From Bacteroidales bacterium (GTDB taxonomy: Bacteria; Bacteroidota; Bacteroidia; Bacteroidales; VadinHA17): DNA of 64,000 nt. The notes under the pieces are model-generated. The model saw nothing but the letters and a program-made list of their open reading frames with translations. It did not search any database and had not been told where the DNA came from. Positions within the stretch are counted from its first letter, which is position 1; each line of letters begins with the position of its first letter. A program made the translations under genes and the position numbers. The DNA lies in contig JAFGLJ010000042.1 in the NCBI GenBank assembly GCA_016928075.1, forward strand, positions 166,275 to 230,274, given 5' to 3'. Below are positions 45,530 through 55,022 of this stretch, one piece after another.

Positions 45530-47062
45530 ATGAAGAAGACTTTGATTATCTCAGGAATTGTAGTTGTAGTTGCAATAATTGCACTGATAGTGTTTAACCG
45601 TCTCACAAAAAAGGATGAGATAGCTCAACTTTATACTGAGGCTACCAGGGGTACGTTTGAGATCGTCGTTTCAACAACGGGTGAATTGCAGGCGGAAAAT
45701 TCAACTGATATAGAAGGTCCTCAGGGGCTTGGAGGCAGGCGGATGAGGTTCAGGGATATAACCATTCAGGACCTGATCCCTGAAGGAACGGTCGTTAAGA
45801 CGGGTGATTATGTGGCTTCACTCGACCGTTCAGATGCAGAAAATACCCTGAAAGACGAGATGGATGAACTGGAACAGATGCAAAACGATTATGAAATGAA
45901 GAAGCTGGACACAACCATCACGCTTGGTGACCTGAGGGATGAAATACTGAATCTGAGATTCAATATGCAGGAGGCAGAAATTACACTTGAACAATCAAAA
46001 TATGAACCTCCTACCACAATCCGGCAGAGCAGGATAAACCTTGATAAGGCAACACGAGCATATGAACAGGCACTTAAAAACTATGAGCTTAAAGTGCAAC
46101 AGGCGAAGGCTAATATGAGAGATGCATATTATGAACTTGAAGAGCAAAGACAAACAGTCAGGGATATGGAAGATGTGCTTGATCAGTTCACCGTAACAGC
46201 ACCTGCCCCGGGAATGGTGATATATAAAAGAGAATGGAGCGGTGAAAAAAGAAAAGTAGGGTCAAGCATCAGCCCCTTTGATCCCGTTGTCGCCACACTA
46301 CCCGATCTGTCATCAATGATCTCAAAAACCTATGTTAACGAAATTGATATAAGTAAAGTTAAAACAGACCAGCCTGTCAGGATTACTGTTGATGCTTTCC
46401 CGGATAAGAAATACAGAGGGAAGGTGATAAGTGTCGCCAATATAGGTGAGCAGTTGCCCAATACCGATGCCAAGGTATTTGAGGTTATTATTAAACTTGA
46501 TGAGGTGGAATCAATACTTCGACCTTCTATGACAACCGGTAATCAGATAATTACCCATACGTTTAATGATGTTATTTCAATCCCGCTTGAATGCGTCCAT
46601 GCTACTGAAGACAGTATACCCTATGTATACGAAAGACATGGTGTAAGACAGATTGTCGTACTCGGTGAATCAAATGAGAATGCAGTTATTGTTGAACGGG
46701 GCGTTGAGGAGGGTGACCAGCTCTATCTGAGTTTGCCTGAAGAACCCGAAAGTTTCAGGCTGGAGGGCGAAGAGCTGATAGACATCATTCGTGAAAAGGA
46801 AAGACTGAAAAGGGAAGAGGAAGAAAAAAGAGAAAAAGAAATAGAAGAACGCAATAAACAGGGCTCACAACAAATGGCTCCCGGTCAGCAGATGTCTCCC
46901 GAACTGAGAGAAAGATTAATGAATATGAGTGAAGAAGAAAGGGAACAGATGAGGAATATGATGCAACAGCAAGGAGAAGGACAGGGCCAGGGAGGTGCTC
47001 AGAGGGTTAACAGGCAGGAGAGCGGTGGAGAAGCACAGGACCAGACTGTTAACCAGCTATAA
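45530..47062 (+). CDS. Efflux periplasmic adaptor (HlyD/MacA family)
   Basis: A 510-residue membrane-fusion protein with one N-terminal TM (about 4-24, LIISGIVVVVAIIALIVF). It then has a barrel/lipoyl half (TRGTFEIVVSTTGELQAEN), a coiled-coil hairpin (about 105-210, with RQSRINLDKATRAYEQALKNYE), the second lipoyl half (FTVTAPAPGMVIYKREW) and a beta-barrel and proximal domain to about 415. An unusual C-terminal tail of about 90 residues is Arg/Glu-rich and then Gln/Met/Gly-rich (QQMAPGQQMSPELRER, MQQQGEGQGQGG) and is probably disordered. First gene of the adaptor-permease-TolC unit; MacA-like proteins work with MacB-type permeases such as the next gene. Confidence 0.9.
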   Translation: MKKTLIISGIVVVVAIIALIVFNRLTKKDEIAQLYTEATRGTFEIVVSTTGELQAENSTDIEGPQGLGGRRMRFRDITIQDLIPEGTVVKTGDYVASLDRSDAENTLKDEMDELEQMQNDYEMKKLDTTITLGDLRDEILNLRFNMQEAEITLEQSKYEPPTTIRQSRINLDKATRAYEQALKNYELKVQQAKANMRDAYYELEEQRQTVRDMEDVLDQFTVTAPAPGMVIYKREWSGEKRKVGSSISPFDPVVATLPDLSSMISKTYVNEIDISKVKTDQPVRITVDAFPDKKYRGKVISVANIGEQLPNTDAKVFEVIIKLDEVESILRPSMTTGNQIITHTFNDVISIPLECVHATEDSIPYVYERHGVRQIVVLGESNENAVIVERGVEEGDQLYLSLPEEPESFRLEGEELIDIIREKERLKREEEEKREKEIEERNKQGSQQMAPGQQMSPELRERLMNMSEEEREQMRNMMQQQGEGQGQGGAQRVNRQESGGEAQDQTVNQL

Positions 47063-47097
47063 AGCTCTACAAATAAAAATCTTTTTACTGAATTGAT

Positions 47098-48471
47098 ATG
47101 ATAAAAAGGTATTTACATGATATAATAATTGCTTTTGAAGCAATAATGGCAAACAAGCTGAAGTCAATATTAACAGCTCTGGGTATTATCTTCGGAGTTG
47201 CGGCTGTTATCAGTATGCTTGCCATAGGAAAGGGTGCACAGCAGGAGATACTCGAACAAATAAAGATGGTTGGTGTAAATAATATTCTGATAAGCCCGAT
47301 AATTGAAACTGAAGAAACCTCCGAGAATGAGGGTGAGAAGCAGCAAAATAAATTCAGCCCGGGATTGACACTATACGATGTTGATGCTATAGAAGAAATT
47401 TTGCCATCAGTAAGGAAGATCAGCCCAGAGATTTCTTTTAATTCAACAGTCGTATTAAATGGCATGAAATACCCGGCCAAGCTGGTTGGTGTCAGAAACG
47501 ACTATTTCGACCTGTATAACCTTCCGCTAAACCACGGTACATTCTTCAACGATTACCAGGAACAACATGGAATACAGGTTTGCATTATAGGCGCAAATAT
47601 AAGGGCGAAATTTTTCAGTAAGGTGGACCCGGTCGGTCAGTATATCAAATTCGATGGTGTCTGGCTTAAAGTTATTGGAGTGCTGGAACGAACCAATGTC
47701 AGCCTTACCGGCTTCGAGGAAACAGGTGTTAACGTTTATAATGATAATATTTATATCCCGGTAAAAACCATGTTGCTCAGGTACCAGAACAGGGAACTGC
47801 TTACCAAGAAACTTGCCACCGAGGCATCTGCACAGGTTATGGCTTTCGGACATGGTCGGATGATGAGGCGTACTGTATTGTCCAGCGGCTCTGATCCTTC
47901 ACAGTCATCCTCCACAAATTATCATCAGCTCGACAGGATAGTGGTGCAGGTGGAGGAAACGGAACAATTGAATTCATCAACTGAAGTGCTCAGCCGAATG
48001 ATGCTCAGAAGACACTCAAATGTTAAGGATTTTGAAATAACCGTACCCGAATTATTGCTGAAACAACAGCAGAGAACCAAGGATATTTTTAATATCGTTC
48101 TTGGTGCAATAGCCAGCATATCACTCATAGTGGGTGGAATAGGAATTATGAATATCATGTTTGCATCGGTAATGGAACGTATAAAAGAAATCGGAACTCG
48201 CATGGCAATAGGTGCAAAAAAAATGGATATAGTTGTACAATTCCTGTCCGAAGCTATACTTATAAGTGTTACAGGTGGATTTATCGGGGTGTTCCTTGGT
48301 ATAGTACTTTCAAAACTCATAAATGAGATTGCTGATATATTAACAATCATATCACCCTTTTCCGTGATAATCGCTTTTGGTGTTTCTGCTGCAGTTGGCG
48401 TAATTTTTGGATATTCGCCGGCAAAGAGAGCATCCGAAAAAGATCCTATTGAATCACTCAGGTACGAATAA
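47098..48471 (+). CDS. MacB-type ABC transporter permease (no ATPase domain)
   Basis: A 457-residue MacB/FtsX-type permease: TM1 near 18-42 (NKLKSILTALGIIFGVAAVISML), a large periplasmic domain (about 50-320) and three closely spaced TM segments at about 335-360 (IVLGAIASISLIVGGIGIMNIM), 385-412 and 418-440. The coupling helix ERIKEIGTRMAIGAKKMDI is present, as is the closing GYSPAKRASEKDPIESLRYE. Enteric MacB has an N-terminal ATPase; here it is missing and no separate ATPase gene lies in the operon. An ATPase in trans, such as the LolD-like protein at about 54.4 kb or one elsewhere, must supply energy. It starts 35 bases after the adaptor gene and ends 15 before the TolC gene. Confidence 0.92.
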   Translation: MIKRYLHDIIIAFEAIMANKLKSILTALGIIFGVAAVISMLAIGKGAQQEILEQIKMVGVNNILISPIIETEETSENEGEKQQNKFSPGLTLYDVDAIEEILPSVRKISPEISFNSTVVLNGMKYPAKLVGVRNDYFDLYNLPLNHGTFFNDYQEQHGIQVCIIGANIRAKFFSKVDPVGQYIKFDGVWLKVIGVLERTNVSLTGFEETGVNVYNDNIYIPVKTMLLRYQNRELLTKKLATEASAQVMAFGHGRMMRRTVLSSGSDPSQSSSTNYHQLDRIVVQVEETEQLNSSTEVLSRMMLRRHSNVKDFEITVPELLLKQQQRTKDIFNIVLGAIASISLIVGGIGIMNIMFASVMERIKEIGTRMAIGAKKMDIVVQFLSEAILISVTGGFIGVFLGIVLSKLINEIADILTIISPFSVIIAFGVSAAVGVIFGYSPAKRASEKDPIESLRYE

Positions 48472-48486
48472 AAATCAATCATTGAT

Positions 48487-49974
48487 ATGAAGCGAATCTA
48501 TTTTTCCCTATTACTTGCGTTATTTCTTGGCACAGGTAGTATAAGCTATTCACAGGAGCTTATAAAACTGACACTGGATGAAGTTGTCAAGCTTTCTGAA
48601 GACCAGTCATTACAGGGTATTCTGGCAAAACATATGTTCAGGGCCAGTTACTGGCAATACCGGACATTTAAAGCTGAATACCTGCCCTCCTTAACACTTA
48701 CGGGTACTTTCCCCGAATATAACAGGATTTATGAAAAAGAATATAACTATGAGACTGGGCAGGAATATTATGTTGAGAAAAATACCAATAGCTTGTTAGG
48801 CCAGCTTTCATTGTCCCAGAACGTAGGATTTACAGGAGGCAGTATTTCACTTCAATCCGATCTGAGAAGATTCGATGTTCTGGGTGCTGACGGAAGAACA
48901 CAATACATTACAACCCCTGTGAGTATTAACTATAACCAGCCACTTTTCAGGTTCAATGAGCTTAAATGGCAAAAACAGATAGAACCACTCAGGTACGAAG
49001 AGGCTAAGAAAGCATACATTGAAGCAGTTGAGGAAGTGCATCTCAATGCAGTGAGAAGGTTTTTCCAGCTTGCACTGGCACAGATCAACATGGAAATAGC
49101 AAACATGAATTATGCCAATGCCGATACCCTTTACCAGCTGGCACAGGGAAGGTATAATCTTGGCACTATTGCGGAAAATGACATGCTGCAGATGGAACTG
49201 TCATTCCTTAATGCAGAAACTTCAAGAAATGAAGCCCGTAATAACCTCAATGATATGAGGCAGAGACTATCGTCATTCCTTGGTTATACTCAGAATGTTG
49301 AGATAGAACTGATTATACCAAATGAGATACCGACTTTTGAAGTGAACGGTGAAAAAGTGCTTAACCTTGCACTGGAGAATAATCCTGAAATAATTTCGAT
49401 GCAGGTCCAGCTCCTCGAAGCCAGCATGGATGTTGCACAGGCTAAGGCTGAAAAGGGCTTGAACGCAAATATGAATATCAGTTACGGACTTCAGGGGCAG
49501 GCTGATATTGTTCCCGGGGCATACCAGGCCCTGGATGACCAGCAGCGGGTGAGTATAGGGTTTACTATACCCATAATGGACTGGGGATTGAGGCGCGGCC
49601 GTTACCGTATGGCTCAGTCGTCAGAAGAAGTAGTCAAGACACAGGTGCAGCAGTCAATAATCGATTTTGAACAACAGCTCTTCCTTGATGTGGCCCAGTT
49701 TAACCTCCAGGATGACCAGGTGCGTATAGCAGCCAAATCAGATACTGTCGCAATGAAAATGTATGAGGTCACAAAGCAAAGGTTCCTGATTGGTAATGTT
49801 GATGTACTCGAATTGAATAACGCCGATACAAAAAAAGATGAGAACAGAAGAGGTTACATCCAGGCCCTGCAGAATTACTGGACCTACTACTTTAATATCC
49901 GCAGCCTCACCCTTTACGACTTTGAAGCGGATAAGCCTCTAGAATTTGATTTTGAAGAACTCATAGCAGAATAG
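48487..49974 (+). CDS. TolC-family outer-membrane efflux protein
   Basis: A 495-residue outer-membrane factor, forming a trimeric channel that completes the adaptor/permease system. It has a signal peptide (MKRIYFSLLLALFLGTGSISYSQE) followed by the duplicated TolC repeat of long helices and barrel strands. Landmarks are FNELKWQKQIEPLRYEEAKKAY, the helical ARYNLGTIAENDMLQMELSFLNAE-like stretch (reads QGRYNLGTIAENDMLQME), and the second repeat VTKQRFLIGNVDVLELNNADTKKDE. Third and last gene of the unit; the secDF promoter follows within 20 bases of its stop. Confidence 0.93.
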   Translation: MKRIYFSLLLALFLGTGSISYSQELIKLTLDEVVKLSEDQSLQGILAKHMFRASYWQYRTFKAEYLPSLTLTGTFPEYNRIYEKEYNYETGQEYYVEKNTNSLLGQLSLSQNVGFTGGSISLQSDLRRFDVLGADGRTQYITTPVSINYNQPLFRFNELKWQKQIEPLRYEEAKKAYIEAVEEVHLNAVRRFFQLALAQINMEIANMNYANADTLYQLAQGRYNLGTIAENDMLQMELSFLNAETSRNEARNNLNDMRQRLSSFLGYTQNVEIELIIPNEIPTFEVNGEKVLNLALENNPEIISMQVQLLEASMDVAQAKAEKGLNANMNISYGLQGQADIVPGAYQALDDQQRVSIGFTIPIMDWGLRRGRYRMAQSSEEVVKTQVQQSIIDFEQQLFLDVAQFNLQDDQVRIAAKSDTVAMKMYEVTKQRFLIGNVDVLELNNADTKKDENRRGYIQALQNYWTYYFNIRSLTLYDFEADKPLEFDFEELIAE

Positions 49975-49985
49975 TAAAAATTTAA

Positions 49986-49993
49986 TATCTTTG
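49986..49993 (+). promoter_or_regulatory. -7 box upstream of secDF
   Basis: TATCTTTG, exact TAnnTTTG, ends 62 bases before the secDF ATG. No TTG at the consensus -33 distance. Confidence 0.5.
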
Positions 49994-50055
49994 CCCGTCC
50001 ATAAAAGGACTATGAAGATTATATTGATTTTTAGCAAAATATAAAACACTTTGAA

Positions 50056-53000
50056 ATGCAAAACAAAGGAGCTATTCTGTTTTTAGCCATAGCATTAGCA
50101 CTGGTTACCATATACCAGCTTTCATTCACTGTTGCATCTTATACCGTCAAACAACATGCAAAGGAATATGCCGAAGGGGACCTTGTTAAAGAAGTAAATT
50201 ATCTCGATTCCATTTCTTCATTGCCCCAGGAAGAATGGAGTTACCTGGGTAATACTTACAAGGAAGTACAGGGCAAAGAGATCAACCTAGGTCTTGACCT
50301 CAAGGGGGGAATGAACGTAATACTCGAAGTCTCAGTGGAGGAGATCACCAGGGCATTGTCCAATTATAATACTGATGAAACTTTTAACCAGGCTCTGGCA
50401 ATGGCCAGGCAGAAACAAAGAGAAAGTCAGAGAAACTTCATCGAACTTTTCGGGGAATCTTTTGAGGAGCTCGACCCCAATGCCAGCCTTGCTGCTATTT
50501 TCGGTACTATGGAGCTGAGAGACAAGGTTAACTTCAATTCAACCAATGAAGAAGTGCTGGATGTTTTACGCGAAGAATCGAACAGTGCCATAGATAATGC
50601 TTTTAACATTCTGCGAAGCAGGATAGACAGATTCGGTGTTACACAGCCCAATATATCAAGGCTTGAGGCTACAGGGCGTATACTTGTTGAACTGCCCGGT
50701 GTGAAAGATCCACAGAGGGTAAGGGAACTGCTGCAGGGAACTGCCAAACTTGAGTTCTGGGAAACATACGAGAACTCGGAAGTTATAGGATACCTCATGG
50801 AAGCAAATAACATTCTTGCTTCACTGAAAGAAGATATGAAAACCCTGGAAAGTTCTGAGAAAGCCGATACTGCAGCTACAGAAGAGAATGAGGTGAGTTC
50901 GGTTGAAGACCTTATTTCCCAGGAGGCTGAGCAGGATACTACTGCTGAAGAAACACTGCTGGAAATGTTGAGCGATACAACGGAGATGGAAGAGGCCGGA
51001 AGCCGGGCAGAATGGAATACACAAAATCCATTATTTGCCGTGTTGAGCCCTTCAGTAACCAGGGAAGGACAACCTCTTCCAAGATCGGTGGTCGGCTATT
51101 CTCATTTCAGCGATACTGCTGAGGTAATGAATTACCTCAATATGGAACAGATACGGTCACTTTTCCCGAGAGATGTAAGGTTCTACTGGAGTGCTGATCC
51201 TATGAGGGGTGATGAGAGCGAAAGCATTTATGAAATGCATGCCATCAAGGTTACAACACGTGACGGACGTCCGCCCCTGGACGGTGATGTGATTACTTCC
51301 GCGAGGGTTTCGTACGGGCAAACAGGTTCATCAGCCAAGGTGGATATGTCAATGAATGCCGAGGGTTCACGTGTATGGGCAAGACTTACGGGATCAAATA
51401 TCGGGCGCTGTATAGCAGTCGTACTTGACGGGTATGTCCGTTCGGCACCCACAGTGTCAACAGAGATTAAAGGAGGATCCTCTGAAATTACAGGTGATTT
51501 TACTATTGAGGAAGCTGAAGACCTGGCTAACATACTTAAATCAGGTAAGCTGCCGGCCCCGGCAAGGATAATAAATGATACTGTTGTGGGCCCATCGCTT
51601 GGAAAAGAAGCAATAAACTCGGGCCTTAAGTCATTCGCAATAGCATTTATGGTTGTACTTTTATATATGCTATTCTACTATACGCGGAGGGCAGGCCTTG
51701 TGGCTGATATTGCCTTGCTTGTAAACATGTTTTTCATTGCGGGAATACTGGCTTCCCTGGGTGCGGTGCTTACGCTCCCTGGTATTGCCGGTATTATACT
51801 TACCATTGGTATGTCAGTGGATGCCAATGTGCTTATTTATGAAAGGATTAAGGAGGAACTGAGAGCCGGGAAGGGTGTCAAACTGGCTGTGGCCGATGGA
51901 TATAAAAACGCAACCTCTGCCATTATTGATGCAAACCTTACTACCTTATTGACAGGTATAGTACTGTATGTTTTCGGTACAGGGCCTATAAAGGGCTTTG
52001 CCACAACACTTGTTATCGGTATTGTATCATCCTTCTTTACCGCATATTTTATTACAAGGATTATTTATGACACCTACCTTAAGCATAATGTGCGCCTGAC
52101 GTTTGCCAACAGTGTGACCGAGAATGCCTTCAGCAACCTTAAAATTGATTTTATAAATAAAAGGAAATTATTTTATGTTATATCAGTCCTGGTAATACTG
52201 GGCGGCATTGCATCCCTTACAATAAAAGGACTAAACCCCGGTATTGATTTTACGGGTGGCCGTTCATATGTAATACGTTTTGACCAGCCGGTTTCAACAG
52301 TTGAAGTCGCCGATTATCTCGGTGAAGTATATGGCCAGAACCCCCTGGTGGTTGTTTATGGAAATGAAAACCAGGTTAAAATAACAACAAAGTACAAGGT
52401 TGATGAACCGGACGCCGAGGAAGAAGTTGAAACATTATTATACCAGGGGTTACAGCCATTACTGCCTGAGGGAGTAGACCAGGAAACATTCCTGGAAGAT
52501 TACAGGCAGAGTAGCCAGACGGTCGGACCAACCATTGCGTTTGATATCATGATAAAAGCACTATACGCTGTAGGATTATCCTTGCTGATCATCTTCCTGT
52601 ATATTTTAGTGCGGTTCAGGACCTGGCAGTTCGGACTTGGTGCCGTGGCAGCTTTGATTCATGATGTTCTTATTGTACTTGGATTATTCTCCATCCTGTA
52701 TGGTATCCTGCCTTTCTCTCTTGAGATTGACCAGGCATTCATAGCTGCAATACTTACGGTGGTGGGATATTCCATTAACGATACCGTGGTGGTTTTCGAC
52801 CGTATAAGGGAATATCTCGGGCTGTACCGCAAGCGTGAACGGGCAGAAGTGCTTAACCTTGCCCTGAACAGCACCATAAGCCGTACATTGAATACATCAC
52901 TCACAACCTTCGTGGTATTGCTTACGATATTTATTTTCGGAGGTGAGGTTATAAGAGGATTCATTTTTGCTCTTCTTGTAGGTATAATTATTGGTACATA

Positions 53001-53091
53001 TTCATCGCTTTTTGTGGCTACACCCGTGGTATTTGACACTATTAAAAAAGCTGAAACGGGTAAAGTACTGAAAGAGAAAAAATCGAGCTGA
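50056..53091 (+). CDS. secDF: Fused protein translocase subunits SecD-SecF
   Basis: SecDF uses the proton gradient to pull secreted proteins out of the SecYEG channel. Here both halves are one 1011-residue chain, as usual in Bacteroidota. The SecD half has TM1, the P1 start INLGLDLKGGMNVILEV (from 75), FRLP1-type FGVTQPNISRLEATGRILVELPGV, and the six-TM bundle with IAGIILTIGMSVDANVLIYERIKEELR. The SecF half begins near 695 with its own TM, GLNPGIDFTGGRSYVI, and the closing TM bundle VVGYSINDTVVVFDRIREYL. An acidic, Thr/Glu-rich insertion at about 257-320 in the P1 domain is longer than in enteric SecD. tatA follows with its own promoter. Confidence 0.97.
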   Translation: MQNKGAILFLAIALALVTIYQLSFTVASYTVKQHAKEYAEGDLVKEVNYLDSISSLPQEEWSYLGNTYKEVQGKEINLGLDLKGGMNVILEVSVEEITRALSNYNTDETFNQALAMARQKQRESQRNFIELFGESFEELDPNASLAAIFGTMELRDKVNFNSTNEEVLDVLREESNSAIDNAFNILRSRIDRFGVTQPNISRLEATGRILVELPGVKDPQRVRELLQGTAKLEFWETYENSEVIGYLMEANNILASLKEDMKTLESSEKADTAATEENEVSSVEDLISQEAEQDTTAEETLLEMLSDTTEMEEAGSRAEWNTQNPLFAVLSPSVTREGQPLPRSVVGYSHFSDTAEVMNYLNMEQIRSLFPRDVRFYWSADPMRGDESESIYEMHAIKVTTRDGRPPLDGDVITSARVSYGQTGSSAKVDMSMNAEGSRVWARLTGSNIGRCIAVVLDGYVRSAPTVSTEIKGGSSEITGDFTIEEAEDLANILKSGKLPAPARIINDTVVGPSLGKEAINSGLKSFAIAFMVVLLYMLFYYTRRAGLVADIALLVNMFFIAGILASLGAVLTLPGIAGIILTIGMSVDANVLIYERIKEELRAGKGVKLAVADGYKNATSAIIDANLTTLLTGIVLYVFGTGPIKGFATTLVIGIVSSFFTAYFITRIIYDTYLKHNVRLTFANSVTENAFSNLKIDFINKRKLFYVISVLVILGGIASLTIKGLNPGIDFTGGRSYVIRFDQPVSTVEVADYLGEVYGQNPLVVVYGNENQVKITTKYKVDEPDAEEEVETLLYQGLQPLLPEGVDQETFLEDYRQSSQTVGPTIAFDIMIKALYAVGLSLLIIFLYILVRFRTWQFGLGAVAALIHDVLIVLGLFSILYGILPFSLEIDQAFIAAILTVVGYSINDTVVVFDRIREYLGLYRKRERAEVLNLALNSTISRTLNTSLTTFVVLLTIFIFGGEVIRGFIFALLVGIIIGTYSSLFVATPVVFDTIKKAETGKVLKEKKSS

Positions 53092-53121
53092 TTGCTATTA
53101 ATATATTTCTTACTAAATTTG
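53092..53121 (+). promoter_or_regulatory. tatA promoter, consensus spacing
   Basis: TTG at 53092-53094, exactly 19 bases, then TAAATTTG at 53114-53121. The box ends 25 bases before the tatA ATG. The -33 element overlaps the base after the secDF stop codon. Confidence 0.8.
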
Positions 53122-53146
53122 TACTGATAAGAAAGAAGGTCTGAAT

Positions 53147-53380
53147 ATGGCAATTTATCTATTCATCAGCGGGCAGGAAATATTTATTATTCTTGTTGTT
53201 GCTCTTATCCTTTTCGGGGCAAAAAAACTTCCTGATATAGCAAAAGGAATCGGTAAAGGTATGCGTGAGTTCAGGAAGGCAACCGATGATATAAAGAGGG
53301 AATTCAATGAGAGCACAAAAGATGTTCAGGATGACATTAAAGATATTTCTGACTCGGTAAATAAAGACTTGAGAGGCTGA
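53147..53380 (+). CDS. tatA: Twin-arginine translocase subunit TatA/TatE
   Basis: A 77-residue protein with the TatA plan: a short N-terminal TM (about 5-23), the hinge FGAKKLPDIAKGIGKGMREFRKA, an amphipathic helix, and a charged C-terminal tail (DDIKREFNESTKDVQDDIKD). The conserved Phe-Gly and Leu-Pro of the hinge are present. TatA multimers form the pore for folded proteins; tatC is not in this window. It lies 55 bases after secDF and 35 bases before the exchanger gene. Confidence 0.93.
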   Translation: MAIYLFISGQEIFIILVVALILFGAKKLPDIAKGIGKGMREFRKATDDIKREFNESTKDVQDDIKDISDSVNKDLRG

Positions 53381-53415
53381 TGGATATTTGTCTTCTCGAA
53401 AAATAACCCTCCCTG

Positions 53416-54345
53416 ATGACATTCATTTTACTTTTTGCCGGTCTGGCAATTCTGCTGATAAGCGGTGAATTCCTGGTAAGAGGGGGAGTAAGCCTTGCCG
53501 GCCATTTCAGGATTTCAGCGATGGTTGTAGGCTTAACCATTGTTTCATTCGGCACATCAGCACCTGAACTGATGGTCAGCCTGGATGCTGCAATTTCAGG
53601 TCATCCCGATATTTCACTTGGTAATGTGATAGGCAGTAATATAGCCAATATCGGGGTGGTCCTGGCACTGACGGTAATAATTACTCCTTTTATTGTGAGC
53701 AGGAGAGAGATTATTGATGATATGATCATCATGGCAGGATCCTTTCTGCTGCTCCTGGTTCTTTTGCACGACCTTGAATTCAGTAGGCTTGAAGGCTTTA
53801 TCCTTGTTGGTTTACTGGCTGCATATATTTACAGGTCAATAAGGAATGATAAGAGGCAGAACATAAGCAGACCTGTTGATATCAGATATTCACTCCTTTT
53901 GTCAGTGGTCATCATTATTATGGCATCACTGGGTCTTGTGGTGGGTGCCGAAATGCTTGTCAGAAGTGCAGGCACAATAGCATCAATGATGGGCGTGTCA
54001 GAAAGGATTATTTCTGTTTCAGTTATCGCCGTAGGAACAAGCCTCCCTGAACTGGCCACATCCGTTATGGCCGCCCTCAGGAAAGAAAACGGTATTTCAA
54101 TAGGGAACGTGGTGGGCTCAAATATATTCAATGTGCTTGCCATACTCGGGATAACAGCTTCTGTTAAGCCCTACGGTATTGATGACACCGGATTTTCACT
54201 TGATATGATCTGGATGATAGGTATGGCACTGCTTCTTATTATCATGGTACTCCCTTCAAAGAATGTACGTATGAGCAGGTGGAAAGGTTTATTTTTGGCG
54301 CTGATTTATTTAAGCTATATTTACCTCGTTTTCTTCGTAAAATGA
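53416..54345 (+). CDS. Calcium/sodium antiporter of the CaCA family (YrbG-like)
   Basis: A 309-residue integral membrane exchanger with about ten TM segments arranged as two inverted halves. Each half carries the alpha-repeat ion-binding motif: SFGTSAPELMVSLDAA (about 47-62) with LGNVIGSNIANIG in the first, and AVGTSLPELATSVMAA with IGNVVGSNIFNVLAI in the second. The GTSxPE glutamates coordinate the cation. It probably expels Ca2+ using Na+ or H+. The preceding gene is tatA and lolD follows 20 bases later; nothing suggests a functional link with either beyond a shared transcript. Confidence 0.93.
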   Translation: MTFILLFAGLAILLISGEFLVRGGVSLAGHFRISAMVVGLTIVSFGTSAPELMVSLDAAISGHPDISLGNVIGSNIANIGVVLALTVIITPFIVSRREIIDDMIIMAGSFLLLLVLLHDLEFSRLEGFILVGLLAAYIYRSIRNDKRQNISRPVDIRYSLLLSVVIIIMASLGLVVGAEMLVRSAGTIASMMGVSERIISVSVIAVGTSLPELATSVMAALRKENGISIGNVVGSNIFNVLAILGITASVKPYGIDDTGFSLDMIWMIGMALLLIIMVLPSKNVRMSRWKGLFLALIYLSYIYLVFFVK

Positions 54346-54365
54346 GAAGATTGCAATAGAGCTCT

Positions 54366-55022
54366 ATGATAAAAGCAAAAGAGATAACAAAATCGTTTGG
54401 AGACCTTAAAGTTCTGAAGGGTATAAACCTTGAGGTCAGGAAAAGCGAAATTGTGACTATTGTAGGTCCCAGCGGTGCAGGCAAAACCACCCTTCTGCAA
54501 ATATTGGGCACGCTGGATAAAGCTGATTCCGGAACCGTAGAATATGATGATCTATTGCTTAATACACTCAATGAGAAACAACTGTCCAAATTCAGGAATG
54601 AGCAAATAGGATTTGTTTTTCAGTTCCACCAGTTACTCCCCGAATTTACCGCCCTCGAAAATGTATGTATTCCTGCTTATATAGGGGGAAAATCAAAACA
54701 GGAAGCAGAGGAAAGAGGAAAGCAATTGCTGGAATTCCTCGGATTGAAAGAACGGCTGGAGCATAAACCCTCTGAATTAAGTGGCGGAGAGCAACAGAGG
54801 GTGGCAGTTGCCCGGGCACTTGTAAACGACCCGGCGGTTATACTTGCTGATGAACCTTCGGGAAACCTGGATACAGAAAATAAACAGGAATTACATAAAC
54901 TGTTTTTTGATCTCAGGGATAAATTCGGCCAGACAATAGTGATAGTGACTCATGACAGGGAACTGTCGGGGATGTCCGACAGGAAAATAGAAATCAAAGA
55001 CGGCATAATCTTCAATGGGTGA
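54366..55022 (+). CDS. lolD: ABC transporter ATP-binding protein, LolD type
   Basis: A 218-residue stand-alone ATPase. Walker A is GPSGAGKTT (34-42), the Q-loop follows in [19 protein letters not shown], the ABC signature is LSGGEQQR, Walker B is VILADEPSG and the switch histidine is in [10 protein letters not shown]. The [16 protein letters not shown] stretch and length fit the LolD/FtsE/MacB subclass that drives FtsX-type permeases. The LolE-like permease at about 13 kb and the MacB-type permease at about 47.8 kb are candidate partners; neither is adjacent. The stop overlaps the next gene by 8 bases. Confidence 0.92.
   Translation: MIKAKEITKSFGDLKVLKGINLEVRKSEIVTIVGPSGAGKTTLLQILGTLDKADSGTVEYDDLLLNTLNEKQLSKFRNEQIGFVFQFHQLLPEFTALENVCIPAYIGGKSKQEAEERGKQLLEFLGLKERLEHKPSELSGGEQQRVAVARALVNDPAVILADEPSGNLDTENKQELHKLFFDLRDKFGQTIVIVTHDRELSGMSDRKIEIKDGIIFNG

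Noticed and set aside
53416..54345. A possible functional link of the exchanger with Tat or Lol genes.
   Set aside because: Only co-orientation and short spacing support it; nothing in the protein suggests a role in protein export.
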